A stretch of DNA of 64,000 nucleotides from Flavobacterium sp. SUN052 (GCF_028867935.1 NZ_JAPQNS010000001.1:310001-374000), one strand, 5' to 3'. Counted from the stretch's first letter, positions 25,886-36,000 are shown. The notes: generated from the sequence alone by a model not told the origin. Made by a program: numbers and translations.

Positions 25886-27364
25886 TTACAGGCCGACCTT
25901 CTTCAAAAACTCAATCGCGTTGGTGTTGCCGGGGTTCAGGGCCAGCGACCGCTTGTAGTTTTCGATGGCGAGCTTCCGGTTGCCTATACGTTCGTAGGTT
26001 TCGGCGAGGCTGTCATAAGTATTGTAGCCTTTCGGATAGAGGCTAACGTTCAGTTTGAAAATCTCAAGGGCTTCCTGAAGTTTATTCTGCCCGGCCAGCG
26101 TGTAGCCCCAACTGTTCACGTAATCTTCGGATAAATACAATTCGGGATGCTTTTTCTTCACGCTGTTTACCACCGCAATCGCCTGTGGGTAACCCCGCTT
26201 TTTGAGTTCGTCTTTGAGTGATTTCAGGACAGCCGGTTCGCCAAAGATTGTCTTCATAATCTGTTGAGACAGCTCGCCGAGTTGATATTGCGTCGATCGG
26301 TCGGAGTTGTTGGCAAGTAGCACCAGACCCGTTTTTTGATCGGGGTACAGATCGCAGTAACTGGCAAAGCCAAATGTCCCCCCCGAGTGCTCAAGCCGAC
26401 GTTTGCTGTCGATGGTCTTGTGGAGAAACCAGTTCAGGGCGATGGCCAGGCCATCCATACTACCCCAGGTAAGCTGGTGGCTTAGTTTAACCGCTGCGTC
26501 GCTCTCGGCTAACTGAAAAGCTGCGTATTTCAACAAGTCTTCCGCACTGTACCGCAAACCGCCGGCGGCCTGCATGGCTGCCAAGGTTAATGGAGGCATC
26601 TGGTTCAGTTTCTCATCGTAGCCGATGGCGAACAAAGGCGAGGGGGGTTCCGAAAGCGTGGTGGTTCGCATCTGAAGTGGCTGCTCGATTTGTGTTTTGA
26701 CCAACTCGGCAAATGGTTTCTGGTAGATCTTTTCCAGGATATACCCCAGCAATTGGGCGGCAACGTTGGAATGACGAGGATTCTGACCAGGTGCCGCCTT
26801 GAGTTTAACGGAGCGCAGGTCGTTGAAGAAATCGGCTTTCGTGTAGTTGGTCATTTGGGCAACTATCTTCATCGGAACCGAATCGGGATTAGCTTTTCGG
26901 AAAGCCTCTACCGATCCTTCCGGGAAATTATCTGGAAGTTCAGACGACCAGTTGGTCAGGTTCACCAGCCGAATGGGCTTTCCCTCGAAGGCCAGATTGG
27001 GATACTCACCGTCAAGGTATAGGCGAATGTCATCGTCCAGTTTTACCCGCTTCTCCAGAACGGCTTTTGCCAGGATCAGACTACCAAACGTCTTCGTAAT
27101 CGAGCCAATTTCATAAATGGTGTTTTGTGTAGGCGGCTGATTCTTCCCTTTCTCGGTCGTACCGAAATTATAGAACCGGGTTTGCCCATTTCGAACGATC
27201 CCGATCGAAAGGCCAACGTGCGCTTTGTCCTGAATAAAAGTAGTCCCAAGTTGCTGAATAAAGGCGTCAGCGCTGGCACTGGTCGCTGGTGAAGCGGTTT
27301 GTCCGAATGCAAGTTGCCCTGCCAGCGCAAAACAGATGGAAAGAATAAGGCGATTCGTACGCAT
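25886..27364 (-). CDS. Serine hydrolase (beta-lactamase fold) with TPR tail, paralogue 1
   Basis: A 492-residue exported class-C-like serine hydrolase. Signal peptide to about 21. The nucleophile motif is S88-I-T-K91. The second motif reads HSN where the family normally has YxN, so the usual catalytic Tyr appears replaced by His. The third motif is HSGG. Residues ~400-490 carry TPR-like repeats (LQEALEIFKLNVSLYP, LAIENYKRSLALNPGN). Substrates could be esters, D-amino-acid peptides or none. It lies 14 bp after a paralogue with the same architecture, in an ECF-sigma-led gene series. Confidence 0.87.
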   Translation of the reverse strand: MRTNRLILSICFALAGQLAFGQTASPATSASADAFIQQLGTTFIQDKAHVGLSIGIVRNGQTRFYNFGTTEKGKNQPPTQNTIYEIGSITKTFGSLILAKAVLEKRVKLDDDIRLYLDGEYPNLAFEGKPIRLVNLTNWSSELPDNFPEGSVEAFRKANPDSVPMKIVAQMTNYTKADFFNDLRSVKLKAAPGQNPRHSNVAAQLLGYILEKIYQKPFAELVKTQIEQPLQMRTTTLSEPPSPLFAIGYDEKLNQMPPLTLAAMQAAGGLRYSAEDLLKYAAFQLAESDAAVKLSHQLTWGSMDGLAIALNWFLHKTIDSKRRLEHSGGTFGFASYCDLYPDQKTGLVLLANNSDRSTQYQLGELSQQIMKTIFGEPAVLKSLKDELKKRGYPQAIAVVNSVKKKHPELYLSEDYVNSWGYTLAGQNKLQEALEIFKLNVSLYPKGYNTYDSLAETYERIGNRKLAIENYKRSLALNPGNTNAIEFLKKVGL

Positions 27365-27378
27365 AGAAGGTTGGGTGC

Positions 27379-28878
27379 TTAATTGGTTGCCGCTTTCTCT
27401 AACTTCTTCAAATGCCCGACAGCGTTTGTGTTGTCGGGATTCATGACCAGGGATCGCTTGTAATTTTCAATGGCCAATGTTCTGTCTCCTATTCGTTCAT
27501 ACCCTTCTGCCAGGCTGTCATAGGCATTCCAACTTTTCGAATACAGGCTGACGTTCAGCTTAAATAGTTCAAGCGCTTCTTCGGGTTTTCCATTGCTCAT
27601 TAGCCGGTATGCCCAATCATTCACTTCAGTTTCTGTTGGTTGCAGATCGGGATTCTGCTTTTTCATTTCATCCGTCACGGCAATGGCCTGTCCGAAACCG
27701 CGTTTTCGTAGCTGAATGCGCAAGTTGGTAATGGGGTCAGCCAATGGAATGGCTGGGTTGTAGTACCCCGCCAGTTCTTCCATGAAATCTTCCGGGAAAG
27801 AACCGGCAAGGTTGGTGAGCACGATAACCGCCAGATCATCATTGGGGTAAACCAGAAACGCTGAACGACCCCCGCCCGTCATGCCGACCGCTTTGTGACT
27901 GGCGCGAAATTTTGTAAAGCCCCAACCCAGTGCCCATTGCGTGGGCGACCCATTGTTGTACTTACCCGCTGTCCACATCGTATCAATTGCCGCTTTTGTC
28001 CGCAACAATTTCCCCTGCTGCAGGGCAATGATCCATCGAGCCAGATCTTCAGCGGTGCTATTCATGCCTGAAGCTGTACGGCGGAAAGCCGGAAATTCTT
28101 CGTACGACGGGCTTAGCTTGGGTTCACTTAATGCTTGCCCATCCAGGCGGTAAATATACCTGTACGATGGCGCTTTGTGCGGTATCACATCGCGGGAGTC
28201 GCCGAAGCCCGTGTTAGGCATACCCGCCACCTGAAACTGTCTCTCACTAAAGACGTTTGCGAAGGGTTTACCACTGAATTTGTCAATGATTTTTCCCAGT
28301 AGCGCGTAGTTCGTCTGGTTGTAGCTAAACTGCTCGCCCGTCGGAAAGTCCATCGGCATGGCCCGTGTTTTCGCCCAGGCGGTTTCCTCGCTGATGTCTT
28401 GGCCCGGTGTACCGAGCACCCGAAGAACGTCAGGGAGCCCTGAAACGTGGGTCAACAACTGCCGAATCGTGATGGGTTGCCAGCTTTCTGGAAGTCCGTC
28501 GAGGTAGCGCGAAACGGGTGCGCCAAGGTCCAACTTGCCTTCTTCAACCAACTGCATGATAGCGACTCCGGTGAAAGTTTTCGTACAGGAGTTAATCGAG
28601 AAAACGCTCTGGTTGGTAACCGGCACCGAATCCTGAAGATTAGCAATCCCGTACGATTTGAGCAGCACCACTTTCCCGCCCTGCACAACAGCAACCTGCA
28701 TGCCCGGAATCCGACGCTGACTCATCTCGTTGCGCAAAAACTGATCAAGCGCATCGGCAGACTTTTGAGTGATACTGGTTTTCTGTTTCGAGACGCCTTT
28801 CTGCTGACCAAACCCTGTGGTGAGTTGCAACAGAAAGGCAACTGAGCAGGCGAGTGTAATCAGTTTATTGACAATCAT
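27379..28878 (-). CDS. Serine hydrolase (beta-lactamase fold) with TPR tail, paralogue 2
   Basis: A 499-residue exported serine hydrolase with signal peptide to about 24. The nucleophile motif is S97-C-T-K100, the second motif is FSYNQTNYALLG with the Tyr retained, and TGGGRSAFLVYP follows. The C terminus has the same TPR-like pair as the neighbour (ALELFKLNVSLYSKSW, LAIENYKRSLVMNPDN), so the two genes are clearly a tandem duplication. Its start overlaps the DUF4097 gene upstream as ATGA. Likely periplasmic; substrate unknown. Confidence 0.9.
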   Translation of the reverse strand: MIVNKLITLACSVAFLLQLTTGFGQQKGVSKQKTSITQKSADALDQFLRNEMSQRRIPGMQVAVVQGGKVVLLKSYGIANLQDSVPVTNQSVFSINSCTKTFTGVAIMQLVEEGKLDLGAPVSRYLDGLPESWQPITIRQLLTHVSGLPDVLRVLGTPGQDISEETAWAKTRAMPMDFPTGEQFSYNQTNYALLGKIIDKFSGKPFANVFSERQFQVAGMPNTGFGDSRDVIPHKAPSYRYIYRLDGQALSEPKLSPSYEEFPAFRRTASGMNSTAEDLARWIIALQQGKLLRTKAAIDTMWTAGKYNNGSPTQWALGWGFTKFRASHKAVGMTGGGRSAFLVYPNDDLAVIVLTNLAGSFPEDFMEELAGYYNPAIPLADPITNLRIQLRKRGFGQAIAVTDEMKKQNPDLQPTETEVNDWAYRLMSNGKPEEALELFKLNVSLYSKSWNAYDSLAEGYERIGDRTLAIENYKRSLVMNPDNTNAVGHLKKLEKAATN

Positions 28879-29708
28879 TTGGCCTTTCTGATGTAGATGC
28901 TTCCCTGCATACTCTTTAGCATCACTTCGGGCCCACCGCCATTGATTTTGCCGTAAATCCAGTCTTCGATGGAAACCCGATACATCCCCGATTCATTGGA
29001 GCGCGTGGCCTGGGGTTGTTTTTTGTCGATGTCGATGTCAAAATCGCTGAAAATGTCACCCCGGTCCGACCTTGCCTTGATGTTTGCCTTTACTGAAGCC
29101 GGAAACGTTACGTCAACCCGACCGTTTAAAGTTGAGAAAGCCATTGGTGTGTTTGAATTCACCTCCCGGAATGTTGCTTTCAGTTGGCCATTTACCGTTT
29201 GCGCCACGGCTGAGCCACCAATATTGGTCAGCTCAATAGCCCCATTGACGTTGTTTATTTCAAGCTCGCCAGTCACATTCTCCACGGTAATATCGCCGTT
29301 GTTAATGGTGTGAAGTTTCAGCGAGAATCGTTGGGGTACTTTAATCGTCAGGTCAACGGGTTTGTGGGTACCACTGGCATTTACATGGATGCGATTACTT
29401 TTTTCCTCCGCCGACACATCGAATGAGTTGCCGGTCGAAATGCGTCGCATGCCTTCGGAATTAGTCCGTTCGTCGGTGCGGTTGTTCTGACGGGAGCGGG
29501 CAACAGCATCAATCACCACTTCTTTTCCGTTGTAGCCAACTACATGGATGAAGCCATTTACTAAGCCAACTTCAAGCGAGCCGGGTTTGCTCGGATCGGA
29601 TAGAGGAACTATCAATTGTTCTTTGGTGTCGTTTTGGGCAATGGCGGGCAAAAGGCCTGTCAATAGTACTAGTGCGATGGTTTTCAGTACGATATTCATT
29701 GTGATCAT
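28875..29708 (-). CDS. DUF4097 family beta-strand repeat protein, copy 2
   Basis: A 277-residue exported protein with a signal peptide ending near LLPAIAQ. The mature part is a regular parallel-beta design of the DUF4097 type: repeats with NGDITVENVTGELEINNVNG, INNVNGAIELTNIGG-like turns and VDVTFPASVKANIKARSDRG. Such proteins are frequent next to ECF sigma and anti-sigma genes in Bacteroidota; proposed roles are in envelope stress or adhesion, unproven. Four-base overlaps exist at both ends (ATGA), which shows tight translational coupling with the preceding DUF4097 gene and the following serine hydrolase. ATG 29699 is an alternative start. Confidence 0.85.
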   Translation of the reverse strand: MITMNIVLKTIALVLLTGLLPAIAQNDTKEQLIVPLSDPSKPGSLEVGLVNGFIHVVGYNGKEVVIDAVARSRQNNRTDERTNSEGMRRISTGNSFDVSAEEKSNRIHVNASGTHKPVDLTIKVPQRFSLKLHTINNGDITVENVTGELEINNVNGAIELTNIGGSAVAQTVNGQLKATFREVNSNTPMAFSTLNGRVDVTFPASVKANIKARSDRGDIFSDFDIDIDKKQPQATRSNESGMYRVSIEDWIYGKINGGGPEVMLKSMQGSIYIRKAK

Positions 29709-30571
29709 GATTGTTTTTTGATGTACACATTGCCATTAAACGTCTCGAACTTAAGAGCATTACCGCCCTTGCCGATGCGTATGGATGTTGTTTTGTCTAG
29801 TTTGTACACTGTTTTGTCGCCCCGTTGCTCTTTGTTTTTTGTGACCTGAGCAGGCAGGACTTCCATCTCGGGAAAGTCGGTGAAGAACGAGCCCTGAAAC
29901 GTTTTAAACTGAAGGTCAGCGGATAAGCTGGCTGGATAATTCACGGTAATGTTGCCGTTGAGGGTGTAGTACGACGATTTTTCGGGCGGGCTGGCCAGGT
30001 AATTGACATCCACATTCCCATTGACAGTGTGTACATCGGTTGCTCCCCTCACATTAGTTAAGGCAATTGCACCGTTCACATTGTTAACCTTCAGCGAGCC
30101 ATACACATCTTTCACAGTCACGTCGCCCCGGTTTACGGTGGATACCCGCAGGTTCATCTCACGGGGTACTTTCACGGTATAGTCGAGGGTAAAATCATAC
30201 TCAATTCGACGATCGTTGTTGTTCCGCCAGTTATTGCGGTTCGGCCGCGAATCAAATGGTTCGGCTATGTAGGCCATAATGGTGTCGCCCCGTTGCTCCA
30301 GTTGTACTTTTAGTTCCTGCTTACCGGTCTCCAGCGTTTGGTTGTCCTTCGCCGTAATGCGTTTGTTCAGGTCGATAGACACTTTGTCGCTCGACGTACC
30401 CTCCACCTTAATAAAACCGTGGACGTTGTAAATGACCAGAATACTGGCTTTGGGTCCGTTTGGTACCGCAAATTCTTTACTAATGCGTTCCGTGTGTTCG
30501 GGCGATTGCGCCACCGATTGGGCACAAGAAATCACCAGCCCCGCCAAAACGGGAAGTATGAGATGTTTCAT
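29705..30571 (-). CDS. DUF4097 family beta-strand repeat protein, copy 1
   Basis: A 288-residue exported protein starting MKHLILPVLAGLVISCAQSVAQS; the ISC could be a lipobox. The mature part repeats the DUF4097 pattern (NRGDVTVKDVYGSLKVNNVNG, VHTVNGNVDVNYL, LNGNITVNYPASLSA; each cut short here) and ends with a NGNVYIKKQ strand. A longer open frame exists upstream, but the ATG at 30571 gives the only sensible signal peptide. It overlaps copy 2 by four bases. The 141-bp gap to the anti-sigma gene is filled by a GTCATT-type palindromic element. Confidence 0.84.
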   Translation of the reverse strand: MKHLILPVLAGLVISCAQSVAQSPEHTERISKEFAVPNGPKASILVIYNVHGFIKVEGTSSDKVSIDLNKRITAKDNQTLETGKQELKVQLEQRGDTIMAYIAEPFDSRPNRNNWRNNNDRRIEYDFTLDYTVKVPREMNLRVSTVNRGDVTVKDVYGSLKVNNVNGAIALTNVRGATDVHTVNGNVDVNYLASPPEKSSYYTLNGNITVNYPASLSADLQFKTFQGSFFTDFPEMEVLPAQVTKNKEQRGDKTVYKLDKTTSIRIGKGGNALKFETFNGNVYIKKQS

Positions 30572-30593
30572 GATTGTGTTGGGGTTTAAAAAG

Positions 30594-30697
30594 TGGTCAT
30601 TCGCTCCGCTGTCATTTGTGGTCATGGATTGTCATTTGTTGTGCCTACAATCCAGGACTACCAATGACCATTTAATAACGCGAAGCAGATGACAGCG
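30594..30697. repeat. GTCATT-type intercistronic palindrome, copy A
   Basis: TGGTCATT (30594-30601) pairs with AATGACCA (30663-30670) and CGCTGTCAT (30607-30615) with ATGACAGCG (30689-30697). GTCAT occurs four times on the left side. The same GTCATT wording and layout recur at 52469-52544 and 58762-58862, always between co-directional genes. Confidence 0.6.
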
Positions 30698-30712
30698 TAG
30701 CATTCTACTATC

Positions 30713-31534
30713 TCACGATAGCTCCTTAATCGTTTGTTCGAGTTTGCTTTTTACAAGGTCGTTGATGCCGTTTTGCCGGAGCATCTGCCGCAGAGGTTTC
30801 AGCGAGCGCTTTTCCTGTAATTTCACCATGACATCGGCAAGAGCAACCTGCATGAGGGGCGATTCCTGCTGCGTGATCGACTGCACCAACCCTTCGCGAA
30901 CCCGGGCATCATTGGCCAGATCGGCTAGCGCTTCGAGCGTTACCAGGCGTACATTTACGTTGGGATCATTGTTGAGCGTCATCAGCAGGGCATCAATTAC
31001 TCGACTGTCGGCCTCAGGAATATCTTTGGTGTAACTCACGGCTCGTAAACGCTCGGTGGCCGAAGGGTTTTCCAGCAGCGATAGCATCATCATCTGGCGC
31101 ATTTCCTGCACCTGCACCGAGAGCGTATCGATCCGTTCCTGGTAAGCAATCCCCTCATTCTGTGAGCCCTGTAGCCAGTAGCCAGCTCCCACGCCAATGC
31201 CCAGCAGAAGTAGGCTGTAAGCCAGTTGGGTCGCTAAACCCATCGACCAGCGTTGTTTGAACCATGCCCGTAGCTGCTCCAGCGGGCGTTGTGGTTTGGC
31301 GGCTTCTTCCTGCTCAAACGATTCGAGCATAGCGTAGAACTGCGTGCGCATTTGCGGGCGAGGTTCGGGCGTTGGCACGGCTCCCATCCGTTGCCAGATC
31401 TGCCGGGTAGCCGCCAACTCCTGCTGACAGTCGGGGCACTGCGCCAGATGAGAATCCAGGGCAACCCGATCAGCGGCTGATCCCGCATCGTTCAGCCAGT
31501 CGAGCAACTTTTCTTTTGTGTCCTGGCAGTTCAT
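30713..31534 (-). CDS. Anti-sigma factor with zinc-finger (zf-HC2) and HEAT-like repeats
   Basis: A 273-residue membrane protein. The N-terminal domain has the zinc-binding anti-sigma motif H-x3-C-x2-C (HLAQCPDC near residues 33-40). One membrane helix is at about 115-135 (LAYSLLLLGIGVGAGYWL). The C-terminal periplasmic half (about 170-270) has HEAT-like helices (VNVRLVTLEALADLAND, PLMQVALADVMVKLQ). It should hold the sigma factor encoded 4 bp upstream at the membrane and release it on an envelope signal. The ATG at 31534 is chosen; an earlier one at 31555 would overlap the sigma gene. Confidence 0.88.
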   Translation of the reverse strand: MNCQDTKEKLLDWLNDAGSAADRVALDSHLAQCPDCQQELAATRQIWQRMGAVPTPEPRPQMRTQFYAMLESFEQEEAAKPQRPLEQLRAWFKQRWSMGLATQLAYSLLLLGIGVGAGYWLQGSQNEGIAYQERIDTLSVQVQEMRQMMMLSLLENPSATERLRAVSYTKDIPEADSRVIDALLMTLNNDPNVNVRLVTLEALADLANDARVREGLVQSITQQESPLMQVALADVMVKLQEKRSLKPLRQMLRQNGINDLVKSKLEQTIKELS

Positions 31535-31538
31535 GGTT

Positions 31539-32096
31539 TTATCGTTCTTGCTCAATGCTAAAATAGATCTTCTTTAACTCGTTCATCGCCCGGTACACCC
31601 GCACTTTCACGGCTCCTTCCGTCGTATTCAGAATTCGGGCAATCTCTTCGTACTTCAACTCCTGATACCGGCTCATCACCAGCACTTCGCGGTGGTCGGG
31701 GTTTAACCGGGCCAGCGCATCCTGTAACGTCGCTGCTTCTTCCGCTTTCTGCAAGGGCTCGTCGGCTAAAGTGCCCCCTCCAATCCGATCCGTGTAGTCG
31801 GCCACGTCGTGGTGGTATGCCGACCGTTTGTTCTGCTGCACCGAGTCGACCAGAACATTGCGGGCCAGGTGGTACATCCAGGTGCGGAACGAGCCATCGC
31901 CGGTGAATGTATGCCGGTATTTCAGCATCCGGTAAAACACCGTTTGCACCATGTCCTCACTGGCATCGGGGTTGCTGCTCATGTGGTAGAGGAAGCCGAA
32001 GAGTTCCCGGTTGTACCGCTCAAAAAGCAGTCCCATCCGGTTCAAATCGCCCGCCTTCACCCGGAGCATCAGCGCATTATCTGTCAGAGCATTCAA
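31539..32096 (-). CDS. ECF RNA polymerase sigma factor
   Basis: A 185-residue sigma-70 family ECF factor. Region 2 is at about 20-90 (LFGFLYHMSSNPDASEDMV, SFRTWMYHLARNVLVD) and region 4 at about 125-180 (LARLNPDHREVLVMS, LKYEEIARILNTTEGAVKVR). It heads the unit with the anti-sigma, two DUF4097 proteins and two serine hydrolases. Together they look like an envelope-response regulon in which the sigma factor activates its own operon. It is divergent from the DUF2071 gene across 147 bp; I could not identify a distinctive ECF promoter there. Confidence 0.95.
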   Translation of the reverse strand: MNALTDNALMLRVKAGDLNRMGLLFERYNRELFGFLYHMSSNPDASEDMVQTVFYRMLKYRHTFTGDGSFRTWMYHLARNVLVDSVQQNKRSAYHHDVADYTDRIGGGTLADEPLQKAEEAATLQDALARLNPDHREVLVMSRYQELKYEEIARILNTTEGAVKVRVYRAMNELKKIYFSIEQER

Positions 32097-32243
32097 ACCG
32101 ATACAAAGTGGGGGTTATGGAATTCGACGTGGAAACCGCCGATTTCTGGTAAGGTTACAGGGAAAGAGGAAATTTTTTTGAAAATGTTGCTGACAATGCA
32201 AATAAACAGGCTGTTACCCCTGTAATAGTCCCCCACGTCCTCC

Positions 32244-32993
32244 ATGGCTTTTACTTTTTTGACCGCTGAATGGCGGAACCTGATTTTTGCCAATTACGCT
32301 ATTGACCGGAATGTGCTGGAACCGCTCGTTCCCTACGGCACCGAACTTGACGAATTCAACGGTATCTGTTACGGCAGTTTGGTTGGGTTCTATTTCCAGC
32401 ATGTGAAGATGCTGGGTGTCGTAGCCGTACCCTTTCACCGAGAATTTGAGGAGTTTAATTTACGCTTTTATGTTCGGCGGAAAACTGCTGACGGTTGGAA
32501 ACGGGGCGTTGTCTTCGTTAAGGAAATTGTACCCAAAGCGGCTATCACAATTGTGGCCAATACGCTTTACGGAGAGCCCTACGCTACGCATCCCATGCGG
32601 CACAGCTGGCGAAACGAGGGAAACAGCCAACACATCGAATATGAGTGGAAAGTAGGAGCCAACTGGAACCACATCCGTGTGCAAGCCGACAAGGTTGGGC
32701 ACCCGCTGGTGCCGGGGAGCGAAGAGGAGTTTATCACCGAGCATTATTGGGGCTACACCGCCCGAAACACCAAACGGTCATCGTTGCGAAAGGGCGAAGG
32801 CCGAACATCGGAGTACGAAGTTGTTCATCCGCATTGGAACATCTACCCCGTGCAGGACTTCGCCGTTCGCTGCGATGTATCAACACTTTACGGAGCCGTT
32901 TTTGCCCCATTTTTTGAACAACAACCCAAGTCGGTATTTCTGGCTGATGGCTCGGCGGTTGCCATTAAGTCAGGAGCGGTTATTAGAGGATAA
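32244..32993 (+). CDS. DUF2071 (YqjF-like) family protein
   Basis: A 249-residue protein matching the DUF2071/YqjF family along its length. It has the AEWRNLIFANYAIDRNVLEPLVP start, the FEEFNLRFYVRR block and the central YGEPYATHPM and EEFITEHYWGYT segments. The family adopts an acetoacetate-decarboxylase-like fold, but its catalytic role is unknown. No signal peptide or membrane helix is seen, so it is cytoplasmic. The gene is alone on the plus strand, between the divergent sigma gene and the convergent giant gene, with a hairpin terminator after it. Confidence 0.88.
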   Translation: MAFTFLTAEWRNLIFANYAIDRNVLEPLVPYGTELDEFNGICYGSLVGFYFQHVKMLGVVAVPFHREFEEFNLRFYVRRKTADGWKRGVVFVKEIVPKAAITIVANTLYGEPYATHPMRHSWRNEGNSQHIEYEWKVGANWNHIRVQADKVGHPLVPGSEEEFITEHYWGYTARNTKRSSLRKGEGRTSEYEVVHPHWNIYPVQDFAVRCDVSTLYGAVFAPFFEQQPKSVFLADGSAVAIKSGAVIRG

Positions 32994-33000
32994 AGGCGAA

Positions 33001-33041
33001 AAAAAACAATGCCTGGCAGGATTAAACCCCACCAGGCATTG
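33001..33041 (-). terminator. Terminator of the giant repeat-protein gene
   Basis: CAATGCCTGG (33007-33016) pairs with CCAGGCATTG (33032-33041). On the minus strand the stem is followed by six T residues (A-run at 33001-33006). It lies 26 bp after the giant gene's stop and can also serve the convergent DUF2071 gene. Confidence 0.85.
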
Positions 33042-33066
33042 CGATTGCCAAGCACTATCTATCAAC

Positions 33067-36000
33067 TTACCGTACTATTACTCTCGTCTTTTGAATGGTG
33101 ATTGGAATACACTTCACCGGCGGACAATCACAGGTTGGGAACGTCAGCGTAATCGATTGGTCGGTGAAGCATCCATTGGCATTGAACACCCGGACCACGA
33201 TTGTTTGAGGCTGTCCATTGTTGACCCCAATTGTCGATAGCAACACCCCGTTCGTTGGCAGGCTCGCTGCACTGGCGTAGGTTGTTGGCCCTGCGTAAGT
33301 TGCGCCCAGCGTTAATCCGTAGCGATCACCGGCATTCAGGTTCGACAGGATCAACTGACCATTTTCGTTCGACACAGCGCCCGAACAGGTAGGAGCAATG
33401 CTCGCCAACGTGAAGCTTGGCAGGCTCTGATCCTGAAGCACGACCACCGTAATCGATGTAGGGCAGGTATTGAGCGTATTCGTGGCGGTTACTGTATACG
33501 TGCCGCCTACGGTTACTGTCGGGCTGGTATTCGTGCTGATAAATCCGCCCGGCCCGGTCGTTAGGTATGCCACGTCGGTTGCTAGATCGCTGGTAATTGT
33601 GAGCGTTGCCGTCGGACTGGTGCAGGAAAGTACTCCTCCGGCAATGGCCGATACGGATGGCGGAACACAATAGAAACCAGCATTTACGGTTGTCAGGCTC
33701 TGGCCGCTAGTTAGCGTCACCGCTGTTGTTAGTCCCGTAATTGGATCAGCGTCGGAGTCCGTTGCATCGTCACCCTGATTTGCCGATGTGCTGCTAAAGG
33801 CTGTTGGGCGGGTAAACCCAACTACATACGATGTTCCTGGCACGAGACCTGTAAAGCTGTACCCGCCGTTAGCATCGGTGATCACGGTGGCCACTGGAGA
33901 CCCGTTGGCATACAGCGTCACCGTGACGCCGGCAATACCTGGTTCGCCGGGGTTCTGCTGCCCGTTGCGGTCCTGATCGTTGAACACCACCGACCCAATT
34001 GATGCTGGGCGATAGAAGCCTGCATCGATGGTATTATCTGTTGTACCTCCAACCAACACAACCGCCTGACTCAGGCCAGTGATGGGGTCAGCGTCACTAT
34101 CTGACTCGTCGCTGCCCGTGTTTGCCACTGTAGATGTGAAGCCCGCTGGTGTGCCAAACTGAACCTGGTAGGGTAGGCCCGGAGTCAGACCCGTGAATGA
34201 GTAGAGCCCGTTGCCATCCGTAGTTGTCGAAGCGACCACACTGTTGTTCTGAATCAGACTCACCATTACGCCCGGGATACCCGGCTCGGTTGGGTCTTGT
34301 TGCCCGTTGCCATTAGTGTCTTCCCAAACAAAGTTGCCCAACGTAGCAAACTCCTGAGGCTGGATCGTTGCTCCCGCCGTGTCGTTTTCGCCTGGATTAA
34401 AGGCTGCGTTACCCGGTGTCGAGTTAATGTCGTCGCCACTGTCAGCCGTAATTTCAGCCCGGTTGGTCAGCGAAGCGGTGGTGCTGGCAATCAGCGTATA
34501 GCCAATAGTCAGCGTCGCACTCTGGCCGGGAGCCAGGGTAGCTATGTTAGCTGTTGCGCTTGTGCCATCGCTGGTGAAGCCCGGACTGCTGGCAACTGCA
34601 AAACTCAAACTCGCTGGTGGCGTATCAGTAACCTGCGTGTTTGTTGCGGTCAGTTCACCATCATTGCTTACGATGATCTGGTACGTAATTAGGCTACCCG
34701 GCAGAAGCGGACTTGGCGCGGAAACAATTACTTTACGCAGCGACAGGTCGAAGCGCAGCAGGAAGAATCCAGCATCCGTCGTCGTATTGTTCTGCCCCGA
34801 CGTAAGCGTGATTGGTCCCGTAATACCGCCAATTGGGTCCGAGTCAATCGCTTCATCCGTTCCAACATTCGCCATACTGGCCGAGTAGTTAGCCGGTGTA
34901 GTGAAACTAACACTGTAGGGTACACCCGGAGTGAGGCCCATGAAGAAATAGAATCCGTTAGGATCAGAAGTTGTCGTGGCTACAACTGATCCATTGCTTA
35001 TCAGCGTGACAATTACGCCTTGTATGCCCGGCTCGCCCTGATCTATTCCGTCACGGTTATTGTCGGCAAATACCCGGTCACCTAAGCTGGCTGGCCGGAA
35101 GAAGCCCGCATCAACAGTGAGGTTGGACTCATTAGCCGTCAGCGTATACACGCCCGTTACTCCGCCAATGGCATCTGAATCCGTTGCATCGTTGCCACTG
35201 TTAGCTACCGTAGCGGTGAAACCAGGAGGTGTTCCAAAACTAACACTGTATGGCTGCCCCGGAGTTAGCCCTGTGAAGCTGTAGAGGCCGTTGGCATCGG
35301 TAAAGGCGGTGGCGACAACGGTGCCATTACTAACCAACGTCACGGCAACATTGGGTATTGGCAGATCACCCGCGTCCTGTTGTCCGTTAGCGTTTACATC
35401 CTCAAACACGTAGTCGCCCAGGCTGGCTGTGAGCAGGAAGAACCCGGCATCCAGCGTCGTGTTGTTCTCGCCACTAGTCAACTGCACTGGCGTGGTAATG
35501 CCTCCGATCGGGTTGGAGTCGATTGTTGGGTCGTTACCTACGTTGGCCGTGCTGGCCGCATAGTTGGTTGGCGTGGCAAAGCTAAGGCTGTAAGGCATAC
35601 CCGGCATCAGACCCGTGAACGAATAAGCGCCGTTCGCATCTGTGGTTGTGGTGGCTACTATTGCACCGTTGCCAATCAGCGTCACCGTAACACCCGATAA
35701 TGGGGTGTCACCCGCGTTTTGAATACCGTCACGGTTGTTATCGGCGAAGACATAATTACCCAAACTAGCTGGGCGGTAGAAGCCCACATCCAGGTTATTA
35801 TTCGTTGAGCCAGGAGCCAGCGTCACACTCCGGGTAAGACCCGTAATTGGGTCCGCATCGGAGTCGCGGGTATCGCCACCGGCTGCCTGTTGAGCAACTG
35901 CGGAGAAACCGGCTGGCGTTGAGAAGCTAACCGAGTAAGGAATACCCGGCGTCAGGTTGGTGAAGCTATAAAGCCCGTTGGCATCGGTTGTTGTCGTGGC

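Noticed and set aside
25886-28878. Reading the serine hydrolases as antibiotic-resistance beta-lactamases
   Set aside because: The TPR tails, the HSN motif in one copy and the operon context fit the broad serine-hydrolase family; no resistance function can be claimed.
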